Of a stretch of DNA of 64,000 nt, positions 1 to 9,069 are shown piece after piece. Position 1 is the first letter of the stretch, and each line of letters opens with the position of its first letter. This DNA is from Arthrobacter ipis (lineage in GTDB: Bacteria > Actinomycetota > Actinomycetes > Actinomycetales > Micrococcaceae). The stretch covers positions 1,097,256 to 1,161,255 of the forward strand of contig NZ_JAAOXD010000001.1 of NCBI RefSeq assembly GCF_014694315.1. The letters are read 5' to 3'. The translations under genes were made by a program, and so were the position numbers. The notes below the pieces were generated by a model. That model saw nothing but the letters and a program-made list of their open reading frames with translations. It did no database searches and was not told the DNA's origin.

Positions 1-873
1 GACCCGGACCGTGGGCTCCCCCGGCACTTCGAGGTCGAACTCGGGGTTGCCTGAGGCGTTGGTGTCCAGGTTGGCGGCCCGGACGGCGGGAGCGTCCGGA
101 TCAGCATCCCGGGAGGAGAAGCCCAGAACAATGCCGCGGGTCCGGGCGGCCATGGCGGCAACACGCGGATCGTCAAGGTTCAGCACGGCGGTGCCTGCAG
201 CGGGTACGGCCTCGGCGAGTTCGCCCTTGGCGGCCGCGATGTTTTCCACGCCGCCGAACTCCCCGGCGTGGGCTGTTCCGACGCCGAGCACCACGCCAAT
301 CTCCGGCCGGACCATGTCGGCCAGGTAGCGGATGTGTCCGATGCCGGTGGCCCCCATCTCGATGACCAGGAACCGGGTGTCAAAGCCCGCCTGGAACACG
401 GTGAGGGGCACGCCGACCTCGCCGTTGTAGGAACCCTGGGGTGCAACGGTAGGCGCCTCGGCCGACAGGATTCCCGCGAGCAGGTCCTTGGTGGTGGTTT
501 TGCCTGCCGAACCGGTGATGCCGATGACGGTCAGCTGTTCACCCGCCGACTCGCGGTGCTGCCTGATCCGCCGCACTGCCTCTGCCGCGAGGGCGCCCAT
601 GGCCAGCACCGCATCCTCGACGACGACGGACGGATAGTTCCGGCCGCCGTCGTCCTTGATTTCGCGTTCGGTGAGGGCCAGAACCGCTCCGCGGTCAAAA
701 GCGGCACCCACGAAGCTGTGCCCGTCTGCGCTTTCGCCCGGTTTGGCGACATAGAGGGAGCCGGCAACGGCCTCCCGCGAGTCGGTCACCACGGATGCGG
801 GGGTGACGCCGGGGTCGGCAAGCAGCCGGCCGTTGGTGATTTCGGCGATTTCCGCCGCAGTAAGTTCAATCAT
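1..873 (-). CDS. murF: UDP-N-acetylmuramoyl-tripeptide--D-alanyl-D-alanine ligase MurF, 3' end outside window
   Basis: This is the N-terminal 291 codons of MurF, which adds D-Ala-D-Ala to the UDP-MurNAc-tripeptide in the cytoplasm, the last soluble step of peptidoglycan precursor synthesis. The reading frame starts MIELTAAEIAEI and stays open to the left edge. The Mur ligase ATP-binding loop GSAGKTTT lies at about residues 121-128, followed by a central domain with TAHAGEFGG. It follows murE with only a 6-base gap, so the two are surely co-transcribed. The C-terminal third is missing only because the window ends. Confidence 0.95.
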   Translation of the reverse strand, partial: MIELTAAEIAEITNGRLLADPGVTPASVVTDSREAVAGSLYVAKPGESADGHSFVGAAFDRGAVLALTEREIKDDGGRNYPSVVVEDAVLAMGALAAEAVRRIRQHRESAGEQLTVIGITGSAGKTTTKDLLAGILSAEAPTVAPQGSYNGEVGVPLTVFQAGFDTRFLVIEMGATGIGHIRYLADMVRPEIGVVLGVGTAHAGEFGGVENIAAAKGELAEAVPAAGTAVLNLDDPRVAAMAARTRGIVLGFSSRDADPDAPAVRAANLDTNASGNPEFDLEVPGEPTVRV

Positions 874-879
874 GTCGGT

Positions 880-2586
880 CTAGGACTCTATCCCGTCGTC
901 TTGGAGAACGGTGAATCCTCGTGCCGTCAAGGCGTTCCGTAGTTCCACCCTGTCGTCGAGGGCAAGGTTCACTCCCTTGACCTCCTGCCACACTTCGTGC
1001 CCACGCCCCGCAACCAGGATGGTGTCCTCCGGAGCCGCCAGGTTGACGGCCTCACGGATGGCGGCAGCGCGGGGGAAAACTTCCATGATCTTGCAGTCGA
1101 GCCGCTCGGTTTCCTTGGCGTCCGTGGCACCGACCAGCACCTCGGCGCGGATCGCCGCGGCGTCCTCATCGTGGGGGTCGTCATCGCTGACGATCACGAC
1201 GTCGGCGAGCCGGGCTGCGGTGGCGCCCATGGAAGGGCGCTTGCCCTGGTCGCGCTGGCCGGTGGCGCCGAAAACCACGATCACCCTGGACGCGGGCTCC
1301 GGGGACCGGACGGCCTCCAGGGCGCGTGCCAGTGCATCCGTGTTGTGCGCGAAGTCGACGACGGCGGCCGGCCGGGTGGAGACCAGCTGCATGCGGCCGG
1401 GCACTGCCACGGTGAACGGATCCCGGGCATCGAGTGCTGCCTGCACTTCGGCGGGGTCTGCACCGCCGGCGAGCACCATGGTCAGGGCCAGCGCCGCGTT
1501 GGAAACATTGAACGCCCCGGGCAGGCCCGTGTGTACGCGCAGTTCCGTGCCGTTCCGGCCGCGGAGCGTGAATTCCGTACCGAGGCCGCGGGGCTTCGGT
1601 GCGGTGACGGTCCAATCGGCGGCCGGCCCGCTGCCGGGCTGGAGGGTTGCGAGCGTGGTGACCGGAAGCTCAGTCCGGGCGGCAAGCCGCCGTCCCCATT
1701 CGTCGTCGACCGTCACGACAGCAGCACGGGCGCGTTCGGCGGTGAACAGCTCCGCTTTGGTCCGGTAGTACTCCTCCATGGTGCCGTGCAGGTCCAGGTG
1801 GTCCTGGGTGAGGTTGGTGAAACCGACGACGTCGAAGACCACGCCGTCCACGCGGCGGAAGGACACCGCGTGCGAGGAGACCTCCATGGATGCGGCGTCA
1901 AGGCCGCGTTCCCGCATGAGGGCAAGCAGGGCGTGGACATCGGTGGATTCCGGGGTGGTCAGGAGGCTCGGAATCGGGTCCCCGCCGGCCAGGATCTCGA
2001 TGGTGCCGATGAGTCCGGTCTTCTTGCCCATCGCCTGCAGCAGGGCGTTGATGAAGTACGTGGTGGTGGTTTTTCCGTTGGTGCCGGTCACGCCGAACAT
2101 CGAGGGGCCGGGGAGGTCGGCGGCCTGGCTCCGGTAGATCAGCCTGGACAGGCGGCCCACCACGCTGCGGGGCTCGGCCACCACAAGCACGGGCACGGCG
2201 AGGTCCGAGCCGACTGCAAGAAGCCGCGCACCGGCGTCGTCCGTCAGTACCGCAGCCGCGCCGGACCCGATCGCCGTCGCGGCGAAGTCGGCACCATGCC
2301 GCGACGCCCCCGGCAGGGCAACATACAGGTCTCCGCGTTCCACGGAGCGGGAGTCGAGCGAGATGCCGGTGACCTGAACGGACGCGGAGGCCCGGGGCAC
2401 CGGAACACCCACTGACTGGCCGATGACACCCAGTTCGACGGCGGCAACGGCGGTGGGCCGGAAGCCGCTCTTGGATGCCTGCCCCTCCGGGGCGTCGGCA
2501 GTGCCGGGGTCATGGTGCTGTGACAACTGGATCTCCGTTGGTGCTAGCGGACCAGCGGACACGACAGAACTGTTGTTCAGGTGCAC
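880..2586 (-). CDS. murE: UDP-N-acetylmuramoyl-L-alanyl-D-glutamate--L-lysine ligase MurE (Lys-type inferred)
   Basis: A 568-residue Mur ligase that adds the third amino acid to the peptidoglycan stem. GTNGKTTT (168-175) is the ATP loop, YYRTKAELF (Lys277) fits the usually carbamylated lysine, and DFAHNTDAL is the C-terminal ligase motif. The pocket that reads the incoming amino acid is DDPH (469-472) where diaminopimelate enzymes have DNPR. Loss of that Arg fits L-lysine as substrate, as in Arthrobacter-type A3alpha walls; this is inference. The GTG start at 2586 lies 22 bases after ftsI and has a weak ribosome site. A second GTG at 2559 (before SAGPLAPTE) is possible, so the first roughly 40 residues are uncertain. 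Confidence 0.93.
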   Translation of the reverse strand: MHLNNSSVVSAGPLAPTEIQLSQHHDPGTADAPEGQASKSGFRPTAVAAVELGVIGQSVGVPVPRASASVQVTGISLDSRSVERGDLYVALPGASRHGADFAATAIGSGAAAVLTDDAGARLLAVGSDLAVPVLVVAEPRSVVGRLSRLIYRSQAADLPGPSMFGVTGTNGKTTTTYFINALLQAMGKKTGLIGTIEILAGGDPIPSLLTTPESTDVHALLALMRERGLDAASMEVSSHAVSFRRVDGVVFDVVGFTNLTQDHLDLHGTMEEYYRTKAELFTAERARAAVVTVDDEWGRRLAARTELPVTTLATLQPGSGPAADWTVTAPKPRGLGTEFTLRGRNGTELRVHTGLPGAFNVSNAALALTMVLAGGADPAEVQAALDARDPFTVAVPGRMQLVSTRPAAVVDFAHNTDALARALEAVRSPEPASRVIVVFGATGQRDQGKRPSMGATAARLADVVIVSDDDPHDEDAAAIRAEVLVGATDAKETERLDCKIMEVFPRAAAIREAVNLAAPEDTILVAGRGHEVWQEVKGVNLALDDRVELRNALTARGFTVLQDDGIES

Positions 2587-2608
2587 CGCGGGTCTTTCTT
2601 GGCGGGCG

Positions 2609-4417
2609 TTACTTAGCGAACTGCGGCAGCCTGACGGGCGTGCCCTTGGACGGCGGAACGTTGTACGTCCGCAGTGCCTGGCTCATGACCGAGCGGAACA
2701 CGGGCCCGTTGGTGATCCCGTAAATGGATCCCTTGGGACGCTGCAGGACCACCTCCACAATAAACCGCGGATCGTCCATCGGCGCCATCCCCACCATCGA
2801 GGCGGTGTACCCGCAGAAGCCTGCGGTCCCGTCGTCGCAGGGCGATTGCGAGGTACCGGTCTTGGCCCCGACCCGGTAGCCGTCGATCGCGGCCTCCTTG
2901 ATCTGGCCTTCGGTGACGGCACTTTCGAGGATGTCCCTCACCTGCTGCGCCGTCTGCTCCGAGACCACCCTGCGGGATGGCTTGGCCGCCACCTTTTCCT
3001 CGGTTCCGTCCGGGCTGATATAGCTGTCGATGAGCCGCGGCTGCAGCATCACACCGTCATTCGCAATGGACTGGTAGGCGCGGACCGTCTGGAGCGTTGA
3101 CTGCGAGACACCCTGCCCGAACAGGACCGTGTACTGCTGGCGGCCGTCCCACTGGTCGGCCGGGGTCAGGATGCCTTTCGCCTCGGCCGGCAGGCCGATC
3201 TCCGGTGCCTCACCGATTCCGAACTTCTGCAGCCAGTCGTGCCGCTGGTCTTTGCTGAGGCGCTGGCCTGCCATCACGGTGCCCGTGTTCATGGACCAGC
3301 CCAGGATGCCCGCCAGGGTCCGCTTCTCGGTCCCGTGGGAAAAGGAATCGTCGAATTGCTGGCCGTCCACCACCAGGGAGGGCGGGATAACGAACGTGTC
3401 CAGCGGTTTGGCCTTGCCCTCTTCGATGACCGCGGCGGCGGTGATCATTTTTTCCACAGACCCGGGCTCGTAGGCGGCCGTAACGGAGCGGACGCCACGG
3501 TCCTTTGCGGCCACCTTGCCGGGGTCGTTGGGGTCGGGCGTATTGGTGTCGGCCATGGCGATGATGTTGCCGGTCTTCACGTCCGAGACGATGATGACCC
3601 CCCACTCGGCACTGAGCTTGTCCGACTGGGTCTGGATGGCCTGCTGGGCGAAATACTGGAGATCCGAGTTCAGCGTGAGTTTGACGTCCTTGCCGTCCTG
3701 CGCGGGCGTCAGTTCGTCGATGCCCACGGGAATGCGGAGGCCGTCGGCGCCGATTTCGAACACGCGCTTGCCCGCAGTGCCGCGCAGTACTTCGTCCTGG
3801 GTCTGCTCGAGGCCGGCCAGACCGGTGGTTCCATTCTCGAGGAAGCCCACAATGCCGCCGGCCACCGAGCCGTTTGGGTAGACGCGCTTGCTGGTTCCCT
3901 CGGAGAAGATACCCGGGATCTGCAGTTCCGAGACCCGGTTTTCGACGTCGGGCCGGAGGTCCTTCGCCACTATGTAGTAGGTCCTGGTTCCGGTGACGGA
4001 TTTCCGCACGTCCTCGGCGTCCATGCCAAGGACGGCAGCAAGCTCGGAGATCCCCTGGTCCCGGGAAACGGTGACGAGTTCGTCCTTGCCGTTTACCTTT
4101 TCAAGACGCTTGAAGGATTCCGTCTTGGTGTTTACAGACTGGTCAACAGTGATGTTGTAGCGGATCACGCTGTTCGCCAGCACTGCTCCGCCGGCGTCCA
4201 GGATGCTGCCGCGCTCGGCCGGCAGCACGGTGGGGCGCAACCGGTTGTCCAAGGCAGCTTCAGCCATGCCGCCGACGTCCAGTCCCTGCACCAGGAAGAG
4301 CTTTCCGCCGACAACCACCAGCAGTGCAAGCATGATGCTGAGTCCGAGACGGAGCCTCTTCGTGGCGTTAGCAGCCTTCTTCTTGCTTGCCTTGCTCTTG
4401 CCTTGCGCCACGCTCAT
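2609..4417 (-). CDS. ftsI: Peptidoglycan D,D-transpeptidase FtsI (PBP3, class B PBP)
   Basis: A 602-residue septal transpeptidase that crosslinks peptidoglycan at the division site. A basic cytoplasmic tail (1-23) is followed by one membrane anchor (about 24-44), a PBP dimerisation domain with RPTVLPAERG near residue 61, and the transpeptidase domain. The three penicillin-binding motifs are visible: S320-x-x-K323 (EPGSVEK), S375-M-N377 and K519-T-G521. Its length is typical for actinobacteria. It sits between the ftsL-like gene and murE, the usual dcw order, 43 bases after the former. Confidence 0.96.
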   Translation of the reverse strand: MSVAQGKSKASKKKAANATKRLRLGLSIMLALLVVVGGKLFLVQGLDVGGMAEAALDNRLRPTVLPAERGSILDAGGAVLANSVIRYNITVDQSVNTKTESFKRLEKVNGKDELVTVSRDQGISELAAVLGMDAEDVRKSVTGTRTYYIVAKDLRPDVENRVSELQIPGIFSEGTSKRVYPNGSVAGGIVGFLENGTTGLAGLEQTQDEVLRGTAGKRVFEIGADGLRIPVGIDELTPAQDGKDVKLTLNSDLQYFAQQAIQTQSDKLSAEWGVIIVSDVKTGNIIAMADTNTPDPNDPGKVAAKDRGVRSVTAAYEPGSVEKMITAAAVIEEGKAKPLDTFVIPPSLVVDGQQFDDSFSHGTEKRTLAGILGWSMNTGTVMAGQRLSKDQRHDWLQKFGIGEAPEIGLPAEAKGILTPADQWDGRQQYTVLFGQGVSQSTLQTVRAYQSIANDGVMLQPRLIDSYISPDGTEEKVAAKPSRRVVSEQTAQQVRDILESAVTEGQIKEAAIDGYRVGAKTGTSQSPCDDGTAGFCGYTASMVGMAPMDDPRFIVEVVLQRPKGSIYGITNGPVFRSVMSQALRTYNVPPSKGTPVRLPQFAK

Positions 4418-4460
4418 CCCCTACTGCTTGCCATGCGGCTACCAGCCGCCTGTTCCTGCC

Positions 4461-5126
4461 CTACTGCCCCGGCGTCCTTTGCTCGGGCGCTGGAATGGTG
4501 CCCCCGTTGAGGGCCGCGGGCTTGGCCGCAGCCGCCGGCGCGGCCGGCTTCGCAGCAGCCGGGCTCTTCGGCTGGGCAGCTGCCGCTTCACCGGCAGCCG
4601 GTGCCCTGCTTTCCAGCGGCTCGCCCGAACTGGCGGGCGGGACCACATTCAGTTGACCCGGGACGGCAGGGGCAGCGATCACCGCTCCTGCCGAGTCTCC
4701 CTTGACCGCCGGCTTGGCATCCCCGCTCACGGTCAGCGTGGAAAGATCAACCTGTCCCTTGCCGGTGGAAGCAACCATTCCCAATTGTGCGGCCTTGGCA
4801 GCAAGATTCTGGGGAGCCTCAAAGTTTTGCACCTGCTGTGTCAGATCCTGGTTCTCTTTGGTCAGCTTGGTCTGTTCCGCACGGAGCTTGACCAGCTGGT
4901 ACTGCGCTGTGGAAACAGTGATGTTGAGCACCAGCACCGCAATCAGCGCGGCCGCCAGCATGCCGAAGCAGAGAACAACGAAGGGCGCGCGGCGCTTCGC
5001 CGGTGCTGACCGGACCAGGGACAGCGGGGTGCGCGCCTTGCGGGCCGACCCCGGAAGCCCGGCCTCTATGTCATGGACGCTCGGGCCGGACGGAAGGGCG
5101 AGGTTCCTGGCAGCTGCGGTGCTCAT
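4461..5126 (-). CDS. FtsL-like cell division membrane protein
   Basis: A 221-residue protein with a basic cytoplasmic N-terminus, one membrane segment (about residues 48-70, [19 protein letters not shown]) and then a short coiled coil with repeating polar heptads ([19 protein letters not shown]). The tail is long and rich in Ala, Pro and Lys. Topology, size and position between rsmH and ftsI match FtsL, which joins FtsB and FtsQ in the division complex. Sequence conservation in this family is low, so the call rests on context and topology. Its ATG overlaps the rsmH stop by 4 bases (ATGA), a sign of translational coupling. Confidence 0.8.
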   Translation of the reverse strand: MSTAAARNLALPSGPSVHDIEAGLPGSARKARTPLSLVRSAPAKRRAPFVVLCFGMLAAALIAVLVLNITVSTAQYQLVKLRAEQTKLTKENQDLTQQVQNFEAPQNLAAKAAQLGMVASTGKGQVDLSTLTVSGDAKPAVKGDSAGAVIAAPAVPGQLNVVPPASSGEPLESRAPAAGEAAAAQPKSPAAAKPAAPAAAAKPAALNGGTIPAPEQRTPGQ

Positions 5127-6121
5127 GTTGCTCTCCTGGCTCTGATGCGTTCCACTGCGCGCAGCCGGGCTGATGCTGCGCGCGAATTCTCTGCGATCTC
5201 GACGGCGGTGGGCACCTCGGTGCCTTTGGTCAGGGTTTTGAGTTCGGCCTTGTGTTCTTCAAGCTCCACGGGGAAGCCGAGCGGAGCTGATGATTTCGAG
5301 CGGGCTTGGAAAACGCCCTTGACGATTTTGTCTTCCAGGGAGTGGTAGGACATCACGACGATCCGGCCGCCGAGCGCGATGGCATCCACCGCCGCCGGAA
5401 CGGCCCGCTCGAGGACTTCGAGTTCCTCGTTGACCTCGATGCGCAGGGCCTGGAAGGTGCGCTTGGCCGGATGCCCGCCGGACTTGGCTGCGGCAGCCGG
5501 AACCACCGCCCTGATCTGTTCGACGAGTTCCCCCGTGGTGGCGAACGGCTTTGCCGCCCGGGCGGCAACGATCCTGTTGGCGATGCGCCCCGCGAACTTT
5601 TCCTCACCCCACTTGCGGATGATCCTGACCAGTTCCTCTTCGCTGTAGTTGTTAACGACGTCCGCCGCCGTCTGGCCGCGGCTGGTGTCCATCCGCATGT
5701 CCAGGGGTGCGTCAAAGGAATAGGCGAAACCGCGTTCGCGCTCGTCGAGCTGCAGGGACGAGACCCCGAGGTCCATTAGGATGCCGTGGACCTCCGGAAT
5801 GCCGAGGTCCTCCAGCACCTCGGCGATTTCGTCGTAAACAGCGTGGACCAGGTCCGTGCGGTCCGCGAAAGGCTGCAGCCGTTCACCTGCCAGCGCCAGG
5901 GCTTCTTCATCACGGTCGATGCCCACGAGGTGCAGGTCAGGAAAGCGCTGGAGCATGGCTTCGGAGTGCCCACCCATGCCGAGCGTGGCGTCAATGGCCA
6001 CCGGCGTTTCACCGCGCAGGCGTGCCGCCTCGAATCCGGGCGCCAAAAGATTGATGCACCGGTCCTTCAGGACCGGTACATGGCGTTCGGACGTGGGCTT
6101 CGGCTGGTCGGGTTCTGTCAT
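5123..6121 (-). CDS. rsmH: 16S rRNA (cytosine(1402)-N4)-methyltransferase RsmH (MraW)
   Basis: A 332-residue SAM-dependent methyltransferase that modifies C1402 of 16S rRNA at the ribosomal P site. [14 protein letters not shown] opens the conserved domain, [14 protein letters not shown] is the SAM-binding motif, and [20 protein letters not shown] and [13 protein letters not shown] are family signatures. The ATG at 6121 was chosen because it precedes the conserved start. The frame stays open another 315 bases upstream, but that stretch looks non-coding. A 172-base gap separates it from mraZ, and its stop overlaps the ftsL-like start. Confidence 0.96.
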   Translation of the reverse strand: MTEPDQPKPTSERHVPVLKDRCINLLAPGFEAARLRGETPVAIDATLGMGGHSEAMLQRFPDLHLVGIDRDEEALALAGERLQPFADRTDLVHAVYDEIAEVLEDLGIPEVHGILMDLGVSSLQLDERERGFAYSFDAPLDMRMDTSRGQTAADVVNNYSEEELVRIIRKWGEEKFAGRIANRIVAARAAKPFATTGELVEQIRAVVPAAAAKSGGHPAKRTFQALRIEVNEELEVLERAVPAAVDAIALGGRIVVMSYHSLEDKIVKGVFQARSKSSAPLGFPVELEEHKAELKTLTKGTEVPTAVEIAENSRAASARLRAVERIRARRAT

Positions 6122-6181
6122 GCCTTCGTCCTTCCTTGAGCGCCTGGAATGATTCCTTGGGGTGGTTTCTTGGGCCAGATC

Positions 6182-6250
6182 CCCATCCGCGCCTATCCCG
6201 TTGGCTGCCTGGCTCCGGGGAAGTGAGCCAGGTAGTCGGCAGGGATGGGC
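6182..6250 (-). promoter_or_regulatory. Long hairpin in the mraZ-rsmH leader
   Basis: In the gap between mraZ and rsmH, CCTGGCTC (6208-6215) pairs with GAGCCAGG (6225-6232). An outer pair, CCCATCC near 6182 with GGATGGG near 6244-6250, can close a longer imperfect stem. No U-run follows on either strand, so it is not a plain terminator. It could be an attenuator or RNA-processing site within the dcw transcript. Function is unknown. Confidence 0.35.
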
Positions 6251-6293
6251 GGCTGGAGATCTCGTCCAAGAAACGGATACGGTTCGGGCCGGC

Positions 6294-6722
6294 CTAAAGG
6301 ATGCCGGCGATGGGGTTGTCAGTTTCAGAGAAGGAGGTTTCCTTTTCCGCCAGGTACTCATTCCAGGCTTGCGCATCCCAGATCTCCGCGCGGGTGCCGG
6401 CCCCAATAACGGCCAACTCCCTGCCGAGACCTGCATACTCCCGGAGCGCGGGAGGTATGGTCACGCGCCCCTGCTTGTCAGGTACCTCGTCCGAGGCTCC
6501 AGAGAGAAAAACCCGGATGTAGTCACGAGCCGACTTGTTGGAGATCGGAGCCTCCCGGATCTGCTCGTGTACCCTCGCGAATTCCTGCTCGCTGAAGACG
6601 TAGATGCAGCGCTCCTGGCCTCGCGTGAGAACAAGTCCGCCGGCAAGTTCCTCACGGAACTTGGCGGGAAGAATGATCCTGCCCTTTTCGTCAAGACGCG
6701 GCGAGTGTGTCCCAAGGAACAC
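6294..6722 (-). CDS. mraZ: Transcriptional regulator MraZ
   Basis: A 142-residue protein with two SpoVT-AbrB-like halves. Each carries the MraZ signature: [16 protein letters not shown] at about 11-26 and [18 protein letters not shown] at about 82-99. MraZ forms a ring that binds repeated GTGG-type boxes ahead of its own operon and represses dcw transcription. The start is GTG with a purine-rich site (GGTGGGA) just upstream. It is the first gene of the minus-strand division cluster and is preceded by a matching operator. Confidence 0.95.
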   Translation of the reverse strand: MFLGTHSPRLDEKGRIILPAKFREELAGGLVLTRGQERCIYVFSEQEFARVHEQIREAPISNKSARDYIRVFLSGASDEVPDKQGRVTIPPALREYAGLGRELAVIGAGTRAEIWDAQAWNEYLAEKETSFSETDNPIAGIL

Positions 6723-6786
6723 GTCCCACCGCCCGTCTGCCGTCTGAAGCCGAACAACCCCCGCGCTGCCACTACCCTCTTACGCG

Positions 6787-6818
6787 CTCCACTTTACTCC
6801 ACTTCTCCCCACAGTCAA
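6787..6818 (-). promoter_or_regulatory. mraZ promoter overlapped by three MraZ boxes
   Basis: On the minus strand a -35 element TTGACT (6813-6818) and a -10 element TAAAGT (6791-6796) are separated by 16 bases. GTGGGG (6807-6812), GTGGAG (6797-6802) and GTGGAG (6787-6792) repeat with exact 10-bp spacing through the spacer and -10. MraZ is known to bind direct repeats of this kind once per helical turn, so bound MraZ would block RNA polymerase. The predicted start is near 6784, giving a leader of about 60 bases. Confidence 0.75.
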
Positions 6819-6965
6819 CGCGACGCGGGCAATTCTCTGCTACTGGGACGAACATATTTCCGCGGAATCGCGGGGATTTTGCCCGGGGGTGGAAAGTGGA
6901 GGGAAATTGGGCCGCCCGGGGACCAGTTCCGCGGGTCAACAGGCGCCGTTCCGCTGGTTAAAGCA

Positions 6966-6991
6966 GAATGACCCGCCGTAGCGGGTCATTC
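6966..6991 (-). terminator. Hairpin downstream of the DUF3040 gene
   Basis: An 11-bp perfect stem (GAATGACCCGC and its complement) closes a 4-base loop, and on the minus strand it is followed by a short TGCTTT tract. It lies about 90 bases after the DUF3040 stop and before the mraZ promoter, so it probably separates the two transcripts. The U-run is short. Confidence 0.5.
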
Positions 6992-7080
6992 CTGGATTAT
7001 GGGCGACCAACCGGGATGGACCCCGTGGTGCAATATGGAGGGTGGTGCGAAGTGGAGGTGGTGGGAAGTGGAGCGCGGAC

Positions 7081-7452
7081 TCAGGACTCCCCGCGGCGCC
7101 TTTCATCCCATCGTTCTTCAAGGCTGTTCATAAAGGAGCTCTTGCTCTTCGACTTCCGGCCATGCCCGCCGGCCTTCGCTTTGCCGGCGGCAACGCTGCG
7201 CATCGTGGCAAAGTAAACTCCGGCACCCATGACGACGAACCCGAGGACCCCTACGAATATGTTCTGGAGGGAGACCCCTACCAGGAGGAGCAGCACCCCG
7301 GCCAGCGTGGCCAGTACGCCAATAACGATGTGCCGGGTGGACCAGCTGCGGCCGGGATCCGAGCCCATGGAATTGGCGAACTTGGGATCGTCCTCATGCA
7401 GTTGCCTCTCGAGTTGCTCGAGCAGCTTCTGTTCGTGCTCCGAGAGCGGCAT
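7081..7452 (-). CDS. DUF3040 domain membrane protein
   Basis: A 123-residue protein beginning MPLSEHEQKLLEQLERQL, the DUF3040 signature, followed by two membrane segments (IVIGVLATLAGVLLLLVGV and FVGVLGFVVMGAGVYF) and a basic tail. The start was fixed by a strong AGGAGG 6 bases upstream; the frame stays open 153 bases further up, but that stretch lacks family similarity. M. tuberculosis carries a homologue near its mraZ gene (Rv2169c). The function is unknown; its place beside the dcw cluster hints at the envelope, but nothing in the sequence proves this. Confidence 0.85.
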   Translation of the reverse strand: MPLSEHEQKLLEQLERQLHEDDPKFANSMGSDPGRSWSTRHIVIGVLATLAGVLLLLVGVSLQNIFVGVLGFVVMGAGVYFATMRSVAAGKAKAGGHGRKSKSKSSFMNSLEERWDERRRGES

Positions 7453-7767
7453 CACGACCTCCTTAAGTAGGCCAACGTCCAGACAGGCCGGAACCGGTTG
7501 TTCCTGCCTCGTCAACGACCGGCATGCCATCCAGGTTCCCGGTCCTGCCAGCGTTGGCAGATCCAGGAATTCAAGCATACTGACGCGGCGGGTCAGGTGA
7601 TCCACACATGTCGACGTTCGAAATCTTTGTATCTATAAGGATAGTTTGTTGGGCGCTGTTCTGAAAGACGCTTTTCACGGGCGGCAAAACTGCATGGGCC
7701 TTGACCTGACACTGATCCGCGGCCATGAACACGGTTTCCCGCGCCCGCCGGTGTCGCCGGAATCACG
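7453..7767. other. Intergenic region between dinB and the DUF3040 gene
   Basis: A 315-base stretch with no convincing gene. It has an AT-rich pocket at about 7620-7650 (TATCTATAAGGATA, an imperfect inverted repeat) unlike the surrounding high-GC DNA. That is the best place for the DUF3040 promoter, for example TATCCT read on the minus strand. No terminator hairpin for dinB was found. Confidence 0.4.
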
Positions 7768-8994
7768 TCAGGGGTTGCCGCTTCCGGGCTCAAGCAGCCG
7801 GGCCGGAAGAACGGACTTGCTGCCGAACTTCTCCGCCACCTTGTCCAAAGCCTGTTCAGCGGCCCGCCAGTTGTCGTCGCGCCTGTCCAGGCTCAGCTGA
7901 AGGGATGTCTGGGCGGCCGCTTCCAGCTGCTCCGCACGGACACCTACCAGCCGGACCATCAGGGGACGGCTGCCCAACGACTCCAGCAGCTGAATGGCCA
8001 CGGCATAGATGAGCTGCGCGCTGTCCAGCGGCGTGTGGACCGTGCGGCTTCGGGTCACCGTCGAGAAATCGGCGTACCGCAGCTTGAGCGCCACAGTCCG
8101 GGCCACTAACCCGGAAGCGCGCAGCCGCTCGGCGGTGCGGTGTGACAGCCGCAGCAGCTCCCGGTGCAGCAGGGCATTGTCCGCCGTGTCCAAGGCGAAC
8201 GTTTCCTCCGCTCCGATACTCTTCTCCACCCGCACCGGGGTGACCGTCCGGCTGTCGATACCCCAGGAGAGCCGGTGAACGTGTTCGCCCGTGGCGCCCA
8301 GCACCTTCTTGAGCGAAGAGACCGGGGTGGCGGCAACATCCGCCACGGTACGGATTCCCATGCGGGCCAACACTTCCGCCGTCTTGCCTCCAACACCCCA
8401 CAGGGCGTTGACCGGAAGGCTGTGAAGATAGGGGACGGTCTGCTCCGGACGGATGAGCAGCAGCCCATCCGGCTTGCACCGGGTGGAAGCGATTTTGGCC
8501 ACAAACTTGCTGGCAGCGATCCCCACGGACGCCGTGATGCCAAGTTCGCTAGCAACCCTTCTCCGGATCAGCTGCCCTATGTCACTCGGCGGACCAAGCC
8601 TGCGGATTGCCCCTCCGACGTCAAGGAATGCCTCGTCCACACTGAGCGGCTCAACGAGCTCGGTGATGGACTCGAAGATGCCCATCAGCTGGCCGGAGAC
8701 TTCGTAGTACAGCTTATGCCTGGGCTCGATGATAACTGCCTGCGGACACAGCCTGTGGGCCACGGCCATAGGCATCGCCGATTTCACGCCGAACCTGCGC
8801 GCCTCGTACGAAGCTGACAGCACCACGGAACGCTCCGCCGGAAAACCCACTATCACCGGCTGGCCACGCAGATCAGGGCGGGCGCGCAGTTCTACCGAGA
8901 CAAAAAAAGCGTCCATATCGACGTGCATGATGCTCGCCCGCCGGAGCTCCCGCAGCCGCGCTTCCGCCTGCCCTCTGTCGTCGTCCAGCCCCAC
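7768..8994 (-). CDS. dinB: DNA polymerase IV (Y-family translesion polymerase)
   Basis: A 408-residue Y-family polymerase that copies past damaged bases with low fidelity. HVDMDAFFVSVE (about 24-35) and SVDEAFLD carry the metal-binding acidic residues, and GVGGKTAEVLARMGI is the helix-hairpin-helix. The C-terminal little-finger domain is present. No clear C-terminal beta-clamp motif such as QLSLF was identified, although QLSLD occurs near residue 373. Start is GTG. No LexA-type box was seen in front, so damage control is not evident. Confidence 0.93.
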   Translation of the reverse strand: MGLDDDRGQAEARLRELRRASIMHVDMDAFFVSVELRARPDLRGQPVIVGFPAERSVVLSASYEARRFGVKSAMPMAVAHRLCPQAVIIEPRHKLYYEVSGQLMGIFESITELVEPLSVDEAFLDVGGAIRRLGPPSDIGQLIRRRVASELGITASVGIAASKFVAKIASTRCKPDGLLLIRPEQTVPYLHSLPVNALWGVGGKTAEVLARMGIRTVADVAATPVSSLKKVLGATGEHVHRLSWGIDSRTVTPVRVEKSIGAEETFALDTADNALLHRELLRLSHRTAERLRASGLVARTVALKLRYADFSTVTRSRTVHTPLDSAQLIYAVAIQLLESLGSRPLMVRLVGVRAEQLEAAAQTSLQLSLDRRDDNWRAAEQALDKVAEKFGSKSVLPARLLEPGSGNP

Positions 8995-9022
8995 ATCTGC
9001 AATCCTATGCCCTGCACCTGAC

Positions 9023-9028
9023 TAAACT
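9023..9028 (+). promoter_or_regulatory. Candidate -10 element of the lipoprotein-polyprenyl synthase operon
   Basis: TAAACT lies 41 bases before the GTG start in the divergent gap with dinB and fits the actinobacterial TAnnnT -10 pattern. No recognisable -35 is present. This is a weak prediction. Confidence 0.35.
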
Positions 9029-9069
9029 GGAGGCTGAATCCGGCATCAACACCCAGGAGGACCGCACCT

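Noticed and set aside
997..2415. A 472-codon plus-strand frame
   Set aside because: It mirrors murE and has no recognisable domain.
7042..7071. GTGG repeats as a second MraZ site
   Set aside because: Spacing is irregular (10, then 9 and 7 bases), no promoter is nearby, and the site is within or beside the DUF3040 gene end.
7605..7630. A LexA box near GTTCGA upstream of the DUF3040 gene
   Set aside because: Only one half-site is present and dinB is transcribed the other way, ending here.
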